From: Nansenia antarctica
Lineage: Eukaryota > Chordata > Actinopteri > Argentiniformes > Microstomatidae
DNA: 64,000 nt
Reading direction: 5' to 3'
Assembly (NCBI GenBank): GCA_963989245.1
Contig: OZ022339.1
Span: forward strand, 28,883,517 to 28,947,516
Below, one piece after another: positions 22,196-34,275 of this stretch. The notes under the pieces are model-generated. The model had not been told where the DNA came from and searched no databases. It was given only the letters and a program-made list of their open reading frames with translations. The position numbers were made by a program, and so were the translations under genes. Positions within the stretch are counted from its first letter, which is position 1; each line of letters opens with the position of its first letter.

Positions 22196-23973
22196 ATGGA
22201 CGAGTTTCAATCCACCGAGGAGGTAGGATAATAAAGAAATACAGGCCTATTTAACTAAACGGTAGGACTTACAATCGCCACAAATTGAAACATTGTGAAA
22301 TAGTTTTATTGTACCGTGTTTTGTGACTGCCTTACTAAAAACGCCAGCTATAGTGGGCAAACAAACCCCGTTAAAAAGAAAAACATTCTCTCACACACTG
22401 AATTGTAATAGGCTTAGTGCCATGCACATGTTTGATGTTTAATGTCTTTTACGGTTAATGTGTATTGCCTTTTTCAGACTGCATTTGTTGTTGATGACAT
22501 TACCACCATAATAAAAGACGTAAGTGTGACTCAATCTCTTTTTAGAGTGGAAACCGACAATTCTTCTGACACTAATAGTTGGGAGTTTGGGACCTGCTTG
22601 GCTCTAAATATTAGTCATTAAACATGAACATTGATTAACATCAACATTAAATCCAATGCATATAATAATGTCATGCCACACACACATTTCCAATACAATT
22701 AATTAATGTCATCTTTTTGTAATACCACTTTTCATTCAATGTCTGTTCACATGAGAACAGAATGTAAACGGAGTTATAGTTTAATCATAAATGGGTGTCT
22801 GTCTGTGTGACTGTGAAAACTGACATCATCATTGCAGACTGTGGAGGCAACCATCGCCAACAGTGCCTATCAACAAAGTCGAATCAATCAATGGACATCC
22901 AGCATAGTGGAGACCAGTCTGAACCAACTGGCCAAACTGGGAAAACCCTTCAAGTACATAGGTAAACCCATTTGACGCTAACTGGTACAGACACTTTCTA
23001 AACCAGTTTTGATCATTAGGCTACAATAAAAGCATGTCTCTCCCTATCGTGATTCGTGGCAATGGGAGGTTTTTCACAACACACTCAGGTGGTAATCTCT
23101 TCCACTTTCGCTTTTTTTGTAATTGTGCTGTTCCCATTCCATCAGTGACCTGCATAATACTGCAGAAAAACGGAGCCGGCCTGCACACTGCCAGCTCGTG
23201 CTTCTGGGACAACACTATTGACGGTAAGCCATGTTTGCCAAACCGCGTTGAGCCAACTCGAGTTAAAGCCTCCAGTGTTCGCCTTGTTATGCATCCATAA
23301 CGGCTGTAAAAGCGTCGGATTTGCATGGCTGGCGCACAGAACCAGGCAAAGGAAGGAGAATGTGAGCTGAAATTATCTGAGCCAGTGTAGTATGGTTCAG
23401 GCATGGCCTGTAGTGTGTAAAGCCCTGAAGTACTGAAGAGGAGAATGGTGTTTAGCGGTCTGAATAGGCTAGGTGCACGATCTCCACTACTTCCTGAAAG
23501 GCACCTGGCATGAACATAATTATCCTGTCTCACTCTATTGGTTTAATTGATTAATCAGCTGTGCACTGTGTTCCAACATTTTACCGCACAGCTGATTAAT
23601 CAATTAAACCAATAGAGTGAGACAGGATATGTTCATGCCAGGTGCCTTTCAGGAAGTAGTGGAGATCGTGCACCTAGCCTATTAGCGTGGCACTGGCTGA
23701 AATGTAAAACGTTTTTAAAATGTTTCCATTTTATTTTATTGTATGCACTTTGATGATTATTCTTCTATAATGAATAGGCACTATACATGTAATACCTTTA
23801 AGACATCATTACTATTATGTTGTTGTTACTGTTTTAAAACGATAAAAAGCTACTAGCTGACCAGTGAAAGCAGAGTTGTTTGCTTTCTATTCCCTCTACC
23901 AGGAAGCTGCACCGTGAGGTGGGAGAACAAGACCATGTACTGCATCATCAGTGTCTTTGGGCTGGCTGTGTGA
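22196..23973 (+). CDS. dynlt1: Dynein light chain Tctex-type 1
   Basis: This is a homodimeric light chain of cytoplasmic dynein that binds the intermediate chain and adaptor cargo. Five coding exons, 22196-22222, 22478-22519, 22838-22961, 23146-23223 and 23903-23973, join in frame to 113 residues, the same length as human DYNLT1. The sequence starts MDEFQSTEETAFVVDDITTI. Diagnostic blocks are NQWTSSIVETSLNQLAKLGK, KNGAGLHTASSCFWDNTIDG and the end TMYCIISVFGLAV. KNGAGLHTASS separates it from DYNLT3. A polyadenylation signal AATAAA is at about 24078. Intron 4 contains a 221-base palindrome. Confidence 0.96.
23463..23683. mobile_element. 221-base palindrome (MITE-like)
   Basis: Two arms of about 95 bases (left AATAGGCTAGGTGCACGATC, right GATCGTGCACCTAGCCTATT) flank a short spacer. 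The right arm, including ACCGCACAGCTGATTAATCA and TGCCTTTCAGGAAGTAGTGG, recurs inside the hAT element at 38630-38712, just upstream of its transposase frame. Confidence 0.85.
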
Positions 23974-24089
23974 CGGGACCAACAACCAGTGGACCCCCTC
24001 CTCCTTTCCTGCTTTTAAACCAGCTTAACTCGTATCATATCATACCATTCTAGTTTTGCAAATGTAAACTTAGTGTAATAAATCCAGAC

Positions 24090-25045
24090 CTTTTAGAAAT
24101 TAGAATATCACTCCATTTCCTTATTAATGAGACTATACTGGTGGATAATTATTATTCTATAATTGTTTATTAGAAATCATTAGTAAAAAAGAATAATAAT
24201 ACAAGGCCAATTGGCAAATTATTCAACAAGAGATTTATTTAGTCTACAATTACTGTATACCGGAGTGGTGTCATCCAGTATGCAAAGGCACCAGTCTACT
24301 CACACTGTATAGACCTACCACAACAGTCTAATTCGGATATAGGGCCGGTTCCACAGACAAAGCCCAAGCCTAGTCCTGGACTAAATCACACCTTCAATGT
24401 AGAACCTCCATTGAAGATGCTTTTTAGTCTAGGACTAGGAGTAAACCTTGTCTGTGAAACCTGCCCCGAGGGTTCTCATAGAACACAGAATACTTTCTTG
24501 AAAAAAAAATTATGTAGGCAAATCAATGAATCAAAACATACAGAATGCAATTTAATATTTTTTGAAAGAGCCTATTCAAACATTTATTTTTCTTATAAAG
24601 CATTACATACATATCTGCCAACATCCATTCACTGCAATGGCATACATCCCTAGTGTCATTAGTAGGGCAACATGAGGTGTTTTAAGTCCCATGGGAGCCA
24701 TTTTCACACACATGATCAGCGTTGAAATGGGTCACTGGCCTACTCTGTTCTTCTCAATGATATTTGAGCATTTGTAAAAAGTGTTTTGTGAGAGGACATG
24801 TACAATATAATAAATGCATTATTCATCAGCAGAAGAAATGAAATATGGTATCAATACCCTCTGCAAAGAAAAAAAAAAAAAAAAATAGCTTTTTACAGAT
24901 ATGAACATGTATAACTGTCAAATAAAATACTGACTAAACAGTTCATCAGTTTGGCAATTTAGAAGAAATATTCGTTATAATATCAGATAAAAAAAACTAA
25001 AAAAACACTGGGTCTTAAAGTTGGACACAAAAATGTCTGTTTTGT
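24090..25045. other. 3' region between dynlt1 and rlf (convergent)
   Basis: AT-rich sequence that must contain the rlf 3' UTR. Minus-strand AATAAA-type signals are near 24229-24236 and 24582-24590. No other gene is seen. Confidence 0.5.
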
Positions 25046-28000
25046 TCAAGATGTTAAGATATAGGTGCTCAAGGAAAACCTTGGCCTCTCCAGAACCACC
25101 ACAGGTCTGAGGTACTGCAGCTGCTTAATAGCCAGGTCACCGCACCCTGTAAGGGCCTTGTCTAGGATGGAGCGCAGGTTCTGAACTGACGTGCAATCCC
25201 CCGTCATGGGAAGGGGCTTCAGCGGGGACGACCGGGCCCGTTTGCCGCGGCTAACAGCGGTGAGTCCCCTTTGGCTGTTCTCTTTCACAGAGCAGTTGCG
25301 TCTATACGAGTCACGGCGCCGAGGCACCGTCAGAGGCGAGTGAGCAGGCCGAGACACGCCTCCCTTGAACTCCTCGTCCTTGTTGGTGGTGTCCTGTATG
25401 AACTTCAGGAAAGACGACTCGAAGCCCATCGGTTTGTACGTAGCCAAGTCAAACGGACGCAGGGGAGGGCTGTGAGGCGGGGCATCCTTTGGATTCGGGG
25501 GGTGCTGCTCTGACAGTTCATTTTTACGTTTCAGCGGCTGGCGGGCTGGAGGGGAGGGCAAGGGCAGCGATATGTTTGTTGTTTTACCACCATCTTTTCC
25601 CGAAAGGTCCAGGAAGCCGCCATCAACAGTGAATTTGAGCGATGACGGTGGAGAGAGATCAACAGCAGAAGGGTTTGGGGGTTGTTGTTGTTGTTGCCTT
25701 AGCACCTCGTCCTCACCATGACCATTTGTTGCAGGCTCCTCAGTGTGCCCACTAGGCTCTCCATAGAGCAGGTCGTCTGCACCGACCAGGACGTTCCTCT
25801 CAGCAGGTGGCACCTCCTTGAATCCCAGAGGGTCGTGATCATCATCAAGGGTGTCTGTTTTGATGGAGTGCAGACTCATCGGCACCGACGGACCCCCGGC
25901 GCTCTCCGGTTCTGCCTGGTATTCCATCTTCAGGACACCGTTGGGCGCCCGTGTCATATCGGGCCGGGCAGACTTCCTCTGTATCAGCTCCTCTAGCTCC
26001 TCCGCATTGAACATCAGCTTGTCCTGGTTATCAACAAAACTCTGTGTTGCGACATTGTGGCATGTCAGGTAGTGACGCCGCATGCTACGCAACACTGTGA
26101 CCACAGAGTCGCAGTCCAGCACCATGCAGGGGTAGGCCACACGCAGACAGCGGTCTTGGCACATCTGCAAGGCCTCCTCGTGGGAACGAAGGTCCAGATC
26201 TTCAAACTGTTTTTCTTTATAGAAGTCTTTTATAGTAGTCTTTTCAGGTGTCTCTTCAACACACTCTTCAGTATTCTCCTCTCTGTTCACGTCACCCTGA
26301 GAGTCTTTCCTAGACCTGGCATAGTGTCTCGGAGACTGCCTGAGGGGCAGCCTGGTGGCATCTTTCTCTGGGCTGGCGGAAGTAACGATCAGCTTCTTTT
26401 GGCATCCGCTGATCGACTTGTCCTTGTTTTGTGTGTTCTGAAGGCGCACTACGAGTGAGTCGTAGAACTTGCAGTGGGTGATAAGTACATGTTCTTTAAG
26501 TGAAGTGCGCTGGCTGAACACGCCCGAACAGCCCTCATACCCGCAGTGTAGCCGCTGGGCCGCCTGGTTCCGATGGTCGCTCCTTGTGTGTCGCATCAAG
26601 CTACTCTTCAGGTGGTAAGAGGCGTTACAGTTCGTATAGCTACACCTGAACTGTGGTACGGGCTCCTCGGAGAGCAGGGCAGGGCGTTTCAAAGTGCTGT
26701 GTGAATGATACTGGCGCTTGTGTCGCAAAAGACAAGAGGAGCTAAAGAAAGCCATTCCGCAGTCCTTGTGCTTGCAGAGGTAACGTTGCGGTTTTGAGGT
26801 GTCCTTCACAATTTCGCTGTTTTGATGCAAGTCTAGGTCCTCTTCCAGGGAGAGCTGAGAGCGGTTATAGCGATGTACCAACTGTAGATGGCGCACCAGG
26901 CCTCCCTGGCTGGCGAAGGCTGCCGCACAGTCCTTGACCACGCAGTGAAAGGGCTTGTTGTAATTGGTCAGGATATAGCACAGGTTCCCTTTGGCTACCA
27001 AGCGTCTGGTTCCTCTGCCCTCTCGCTCTCCTCCTCCGTCCTCGCTCTCCTCCTCCTCCTCTTCTTCCTCCTCTTCTTCCTCCTCCTCCTCCTCTTCTTC
27101 CTCCTCCTCCTCTTCTTCCTCACAGCGGTCTGGTGGAGGTGGAGACGGAGGGTGACTCAGTTTCTTACTCCTCTCTTCAGGCTTACCCAGTCCGTTTTCT
27201 CTTCTCTTCCTCATGCCAGCTTTCCTTTTTTGATACCTTTGCTGCCAGGAAGGAATGTCCTTTTTTTTCACTTTGAGAGACTCTTTTTTTAATGGCTGAG
27301 ACTTTTTTTTTAGGGGGACTGTGCGCTTTCTGGGTACTGGGGCTTTACCCTCCTCCCGCCTTCTGAAAGCACAGCTCATCTGGTCCACCACTGCCTCATT
27401 GAGACCATGTGTCTGAAGATAATGGGACCTCAGGTCAGATTTCTCCCTGTGGCCCTTGAGGCAGATGTGGCACTTAAAGGGCTTAAATTTGAGTGACTTG
27501 AGGATCCCCATTCCTTTTGCTTTAGGCCTAGTGAAGTTATGCTTGTTCATGTAGTGGTAGATTAAGGTGCAGCTTGTCACACACTTAAAGCCACAGCCTT
27601 TCACCTCACATGCGTATGGTTTAGTTTTGGCCTGCAAAAGAAAGGGGTTTGTCTGATTACTCTCGGCTAGTTCCGTCTTCTGCAGTAATACAACTGGGGA
27701 CTTGTTTATAAGAGCCTTGTGAATGGGCATGTGCAATGTAGTGGACCCCGAGTCTGGATTGGAGGGCTCACGCGGTCCGTTGTTGGAGCTGGAGGGACTC
27801 AGACTCAGCTGACTGAGCCCAATCAAAAGCTCTCTAAGTGGGTCACCGAGTGGGAGGCTTGTGGGGGCTGTCGTTACACTGTTTTTACCAGGTGAAGGAC
27901 ACGTTTTTTCTCTTTCTTGACTTAGTCCTTTACTTGGCTGGCAAGCTGAGAGTTCATCTACGTTCTTCTCTTTGCTCTGCTCTGTTTTGACCCTCGACCC

Positions 28001-30497
28001 TATCGAGTTCGATCCCTTCTCTTTGTCGTGTTTCTTGTGTTCCTTACTGTCTGACTTGAAGTGCTCTGGGTGGACACACTTCAGGTGCTTCTTAACATCT
28101 CTGGCTTTGTAGAAGGTCCTGCCACACTTTTCTAACCCGCAGGTGAACATTTTACCGTCGAAGCACACGGCTACTGACGTCAGATGTGAGGAAGAGGAGG
28201 CACTGCTGGTCGAGGAAGTGGTGGTGTTTTCTGCGTTGACCCCCACCTCAAGTACGGGCTTTGTATCAGATGACTTTTTGGGACAGGCCGTCTCCTCACT
28301 AATTGTCTCAATAAGTTTTCTTTTCGCTTTCCTCTGAGTCTCAAAGTCTTTCTCTGAGAATGTAATGTTGTGTGTGGATAAATGCTTAACAAATTCCTTT
28401 TTAGAAAAGTAGAACTTAGTGCAATCGGGGCTAGCGCAATTGTACGCCGCGTCACGGAAGTGCTGCGCCTCATGGTGGTACAACTGGCCCTGGTCACAGA
28501 AATTAACATTGCATCCTTTAAGATCACACTGGTAGGTGAGCTTAAACCCGTGGTTCTGCTTGTGTGCACCAAGTTCATTGGATGAGTTGAATCGAGCGCC
28601 ACAACCAGTGACTGCACACATGTAAGGCAAGTCCCCGTAGTGGGAACGTCGATGCCTGCGGTGGTGGTAGGCAGACATAAAGTGGCGTCGGCAGAAAGCG
28701 CACTTTTCCCGCCTGTCCCTCATCTCGAAATAGTGTTTCACGTTCTGGTCCCCCTCGTGGTCAGACTTGACGTGCACGCTCAGATACTTGGAATGCTTAA
28801 ATGTCTTTGCGCAGTGGGCGGAGGGGCATGTGTAGATGTCGCGGTTCTGCAGTTCAAAATGGAGGTTGATGTAGTCGAAGGTGACGTGCTCGTCATCCCA
28901 CGGCCTCTTCTGTGTAGAATACTCCAACAGGTGTTCCAGAACGTCAGGGTCCTGGGTGGACTGGTAGTACATCAACAGGGACGGGTCAACAGCGATCTCA
29001 CCTGGCTCCAAGTCATCCAGGTTATCCTCATCCTCATCCATCTCCTTCTCCAAATCGATCTTCTTTTTGACCTTTTTCTTTCTCTTGGGTGGCTTGATGT
29101 GTTCTTTCGAGTGTGTGATGAACTCCTTCCTGCAGTCAAATTTCTTCAAGCAGACGGGGCAGGTGTAGACATTGTTTTCGACGTGCCTCTTGGAGTGCTG
29201 CATGAGTTGGGTCTCAGTCACATATTTCTTACATATCAGGCAGAAGAACTTCTGTTTGCGTCCAGAGTCCAACTCAGAGTTACCCTTTTTGGCTGCTTTG
29301 GAGGGTGGTTTAATGTCACTTTCACTTTGTTGTTCATCCTCCTCCTCATGTCCGTTGACGCTGCAACTTGACCCATTTAATTCCTCTCCCAACACACTCG
29401 CTGACCCCCATCTCTCCTCCTTCACCTGCTGTCCTGGGTTATCCTCCTCTAGCCCATCCCTCTCCTCCTCTTCACCCTCCTCTTCACCACCCTCGTCCTC
29501 GTCCTCCTCCTCCTCAGGCTCAAGTCCAAGCAGCCTGATGCAGTGATGTTTCAGTGTCTTCCAGTCCCAGAACTCAGGGTCAAACGGCCAGTGGGCTTTA
29601 AGTGCCAGGAGCAGTTCGCAGCGGAGGGAGTTGGGAATGATGGCGTTTTCCTGGTCGTACTTCTGGTCGGGGCGCAGGTGGAGCTCCTGGAGGCTGCTGA
29701 AGGCCGCCTGGGAGGGGCCTAGGAGGAACTCTGTCAGCTGGCAGCCCCGTAACACTTCCAGGTCATCCTGTAGGAGGCTGGACACGGTGGTGCAGACAGA
29801 TATCTTCATCTCTGCGTCCTCTTGCTTCGGAAGCTGGAGGGCTTTAACACACAGCTCCACAGACGAAGCAAGGCCCAGGTGCTCTGCCTGCAGGTGGAAC
29901 AAAGAGAAAAAAAGGTTTAATGAAACATCAGAATCAGAATTGCTTTTATTATATCCAAGTACACAAGAGTCGAATTCCTCTGCTTAGGTTCTTCAACATT
30001 GGCTTTGCAGCAAGATACAAAATCAACAATAATAGAATAAAGTAAAATAAGTAAAGTAAGGTAATAAAGTGACAGTAGTCATACTACAGCGGGACCAGTC
30101 ATACTGTAGTAGAAACAGTAATGCAAAATGCTCTACAATGTACACACTCGCATGTTATTACAATGTAGTTACATAGTGTTACAACTGAAGTATAAGGATA
30201 GGTTATTGCTTAGAAGTGTTACTTCTACTGCTGTATTTTCTCACCTCTGATTGGATGACGCGGACAAAGAAGAGCAGGTGGTAGACAGTCTTGGCGATGG
30301 CACCAAGCTGCAGGCAGCGCTCCAGCAGGGACTCCAGCGACGGGTCTATCCTCCTCTGGAGCTTACTCCACAGCAAGATCAGCTCCCTTCACAGCACACA
30401 GACACACGCATGAGAAAAGGCCTACATCAATCCAGATCAGATTCAACTACAGTGTTATTATTTGAGTTGCATTGAAGCCAAGATTAAGGTATCGGTC

Positions 30498-30537
<40 letters not shown>

Positions 30538-33500
30538 ACCTGGGCTACAATGCAGGTGAAATAACTGATGTGAAGACCATGCATTCTCTCCATTGTATCT
30601 GCATCCCTCCACCCGTCCCCACCCTAGTTTGGGTATTTGGGTGGATGACAGGCTCTCTTTTAGAGTGCATATTAAAAACCTAGTAAGGAAACTTACTTAA
30701 GAAAGTTTAGGCTGGGTTTTTATTATCGAAATAAGGCCTGCCTCAATTTAGCAGGTAGGGAAAACACTAGACACTGGGGACCTTATTTACATGTATGCTG
30801 CCTCCTCGACACTTCTCTGCCTAGACTGTGTCTATCACAGTTCTCTATGCTTTATATCACTATATTATATCACAACTCATTGTCCCATAAACATCACTGT
30901 GTACTTTATGACCTGGTTTCCTGGCCATCATTAAGCCTAAGGCAGGGGTCACCAACTACATTTGTCCAAGCGCCAGAATTTTTCGAAGCATGCACTGTGG
31001 GGGCCGGACTCATATTTATTTATTTTATTTAGGCATAATTAGCATACTATTGTTTAATATTTTCACTTTCTTTCAAAATGTATGTTATTAATGGCTTATT
31101 ATCAGTGTTAACAGACTCCTGACACCTATACTGCAGCCAGCCACCAGGGGGCGATCAAGATATTTAGGCTTCACTTCATTGTAATAATTTTCAGTTATCA
31201 ATCAAGAAAAATGTCACTCTCAAAGAACCTGAAGCGTAAAATTCACGTGGAAAACCGGAGCTTTAATGAGGAATGGACTGACAAGTACGCATTCATCTTG
31301 CCAACATTTAGTAAAGCAAAACCTGTATGCCTCATCTGCACTGAAACGGTAGCTGTTGAAAAACAATACCATCTTCGCTGTTACAATTACACAAGGCATG
31401 CAGCTTTCAGAGAATCATACCCTGAGAAGTCATACCCTGAGACCCGTCGCAGAAACATTGCAAGCTTAAAAGCTGGATATGGACATGCCATTGGAATTAT
31501 TAGCAGAACGTTATCTGAACGAGAGGGCAACTAGTGCATCTCTCCTGGCTGTCTGGGTTCTACAAGCATAACAAGCCATTTACCTCATTCATTTTTTGAC
31601 TGAGAAGTTAGTTGTTATTTAAGTCACTATAATGTGCATGTGAAAAAATTGCCTATAACACGAAATGTTAAACAAGAGCATGTGAAAAAAAAATAAAAAT
31701 AATTAAATGAGATCTATGAGTTTGTCCCCATTCTTGCATGCGAATAGGCGCTACGTCTGCCGCATTCCATTTAAAAGACGGGAATTAGTTTCAGCTTTGC
31801 TACTGCTATTTAGATGCAAGGTTACAGCTTTGTGAATGAGTTAGGTCTGAATCGTCCTGCATTGGAAGAACTATATATGCTATGGCCGCGTTCGTAAATT
31901 CGCTCTGAGAGAGTCAGAGCGTCCACGTGACTGCCTGTAGTCCAATCAAATTACTTAATTTCAAGACGTTGAATCCAGTGTGCGCTCCGATGAATTTACG
32001 AACGCGGTCTATATGTTCTAAACGGTATTTCCCTCCTCACATTTTCTGAATTAATTAATATTTAAAAAACATAAATATTCCACAGGCCCGGTGGGAAGCT
32101 TTGGTGGGCCGCATTTGGCCCGCAGGCCGCCTGTTGGTGATCCATGGCTTAAGGAGACAGCATCATTTACAAATGTTTACAAAGCCATACTGGGCAAACT
32201 CCCTTCATATCTATGTAATCTCATATCACTCACCTACAGCTGTCACTAGATGGTTGCTCTACCAGGTACCCATGATTTGCTTAGAACTTGCCAGAGCAGC
32301 TTTCTCTTGTTTTGTGCCCTGGTCATGGAATAACCTCCAAAACACACTACAGCTTAATAACCTAACTCTCCCTGGGAGAGTTCAAAGCTCTGATTAAGAA
32401 ATGTGTGACAGAAGAGAGATTTCTAATATGCATCTGTTGTTCCTTGTCTGTTTCTATTGTGCTTTACTCCCCAATTTCATAACCTTGTACTTTTGTACTT
32501 TTTTGTTTTGGAGCCTTGTTCTCCCTTGAAAAAGAGATGTTAATCTCAAGGTTAAAATAACCTCCTGGTTAAATAAAGGTAAACAATAATATTTGAGTTG
32601 CATTAAAGCCAAGATGTCTGTGTGTGTCTGTGTGTGTGTAACCTGGTCTACAATGCCAGTCAAATAGCCAATCCCCTGAGGTGGACCAGTGTCTCCCCAG
32701 TCCCCTGAGGTGGACCAGTGTCTCCCCAGTCCCCTGAGGTGGACCAGTGTCTCCCCAGTCCCCTGAGGCGGACCAGTGTCTCACCAGGAGCAGTAGAGGG
32801 CCTCCTGCTGCAGCTGCTGTGTCAGGAAGGTGGTGCACAGGATGAAGGCTGTGTTCTCATCCCCTTCCGTCTCAAACGTGCACGTGATTTCCAGCACATC
32901 CTTACAGTCCAGTCTGGAGATCTGTGACAGACACAAACAAACAGAGAGAGATTAGGCCAAATCATGCAAAGCACCAAAGGGAAAACTGTTTCAGTACTCA
33001 AATTTCCTTCCATGACCGCCTGACAGCTGTCGGTAACAACGACATATTATGAGAACTGAGCAAAGAGAAATGAGGAAGTCTTTATCAGAGGAGGACAGAT
33101 GTCAGAGATGTTATTACAACACTAGACGGATGTGATATTTTACATACTGTTACACCGTCCTCAAAGGACTACTGCTAAAAATGACTTTGTGTGGGGCTGG
33201 TGGAAGGTGTCTTTGCTCCATATATTTAACCTACATTGAACATTTTAATTATTTATGTGGTGACTGCTATAATGTATGACATTTAGCCTTAACAATCATT
33301 TAAACCCCCAATCACAGGTTGACCAACTAAACTAAACAGTTGGACAGCATAATATGATAGCTTAATAAGAAGCATCACATGCTGCATTAGTAATATAACT
33401 TTGTCTCATGTCCTGTCATACACACGCACACACACACACACACACACACACCTCCATGATGGCCTCCTCACTAGGCAGCAGCTGGCAGAGCAGAGAGACG

Positions 33501-34218
33501 TAGGTCTGGCGGAAGGAGGCCTGGTTGGTGAGGAGGCTGCATCCAGTGCAGGCCTTGGCCAGCACCACGGCCTTGGGCAACTCCCCCATCTTCTCCAGGT
33601 GTTTTAACCGCAGATCCATGAAGCCCTCGCCCTCCATGGTGATGTAAGCATCAACTACAGGAGAGGAACAGAGGAACCGACAGACGCTCAGCCCAGTGAT
33701 TGGTTGACACCAACATTTAAAAGTTCTGAATAACTCACCAACTGCCAAAGCATTCCGGAACACTCGCCGCCGAGAGTGCCAAGTGTTTTATGTGGTTTAT
33801 TTACCCAGTAACAACACTTTGGCTATAAAAATAGGTAATTGTTTCGCATTTTTGCCAAATAAAGTCACCCACCCTCAGCGCTTTAGAATGCTGACAATTA
33901 GGACGACTTTATTTCACCCTCGGCACTAAATTAGTTAAGGGGCACCTTGTTAAAAACATGAATCAACTTATGGAATTGTGTCATGTTGATGTTCTGCTCC
34001 ATTCAGTAAGCTTGGACTCACTATCACTATCCACTACTTCCTTGTGTCCTCTCATCATGGTAGCAACACTCACCTTCCTCTCTGTTCGTGGGCTGGCCAG
34101 TGAGGAGGGCGCTGAGGGCGGGGTTACTCCAGGCCCCGCCCTCTCCTGTGATCTGGAGCAGGGCTTGCAGGTCTGTGCTGCCAGAATCAAACAAGGCATC
34201 ATGGGCCACCTGCAAAGC

Positions 34219-34275
<57 letters not shown>

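Larger units (their letters stand above)
30575..32590 (+). mobile_element. Decayed LINE 3' fragment, split by a hAT insertion
   Basis: Before the hAT element (to 30942) and after it (from 32147), frameshifted pieces of a non-LTR reverse transcriptase C-terminus are legible: VFGWMTGSLLECILKT-like, YAASSTLLCLDCVYHSSL, then YKAILGKLPSYLCNLIS. The end GGTTAAATAAAGGTAAA is a typical LINE tail of this type. Many stops are present, so it is dead. Confidence 0.75.

Noticed and set aside
28640..29371. 243-residue plus-strand frame
   Set aside because: It is antisense to the rlf last exon, whose minus-strand frame has clear zinc fingers. It has no family resemblance.
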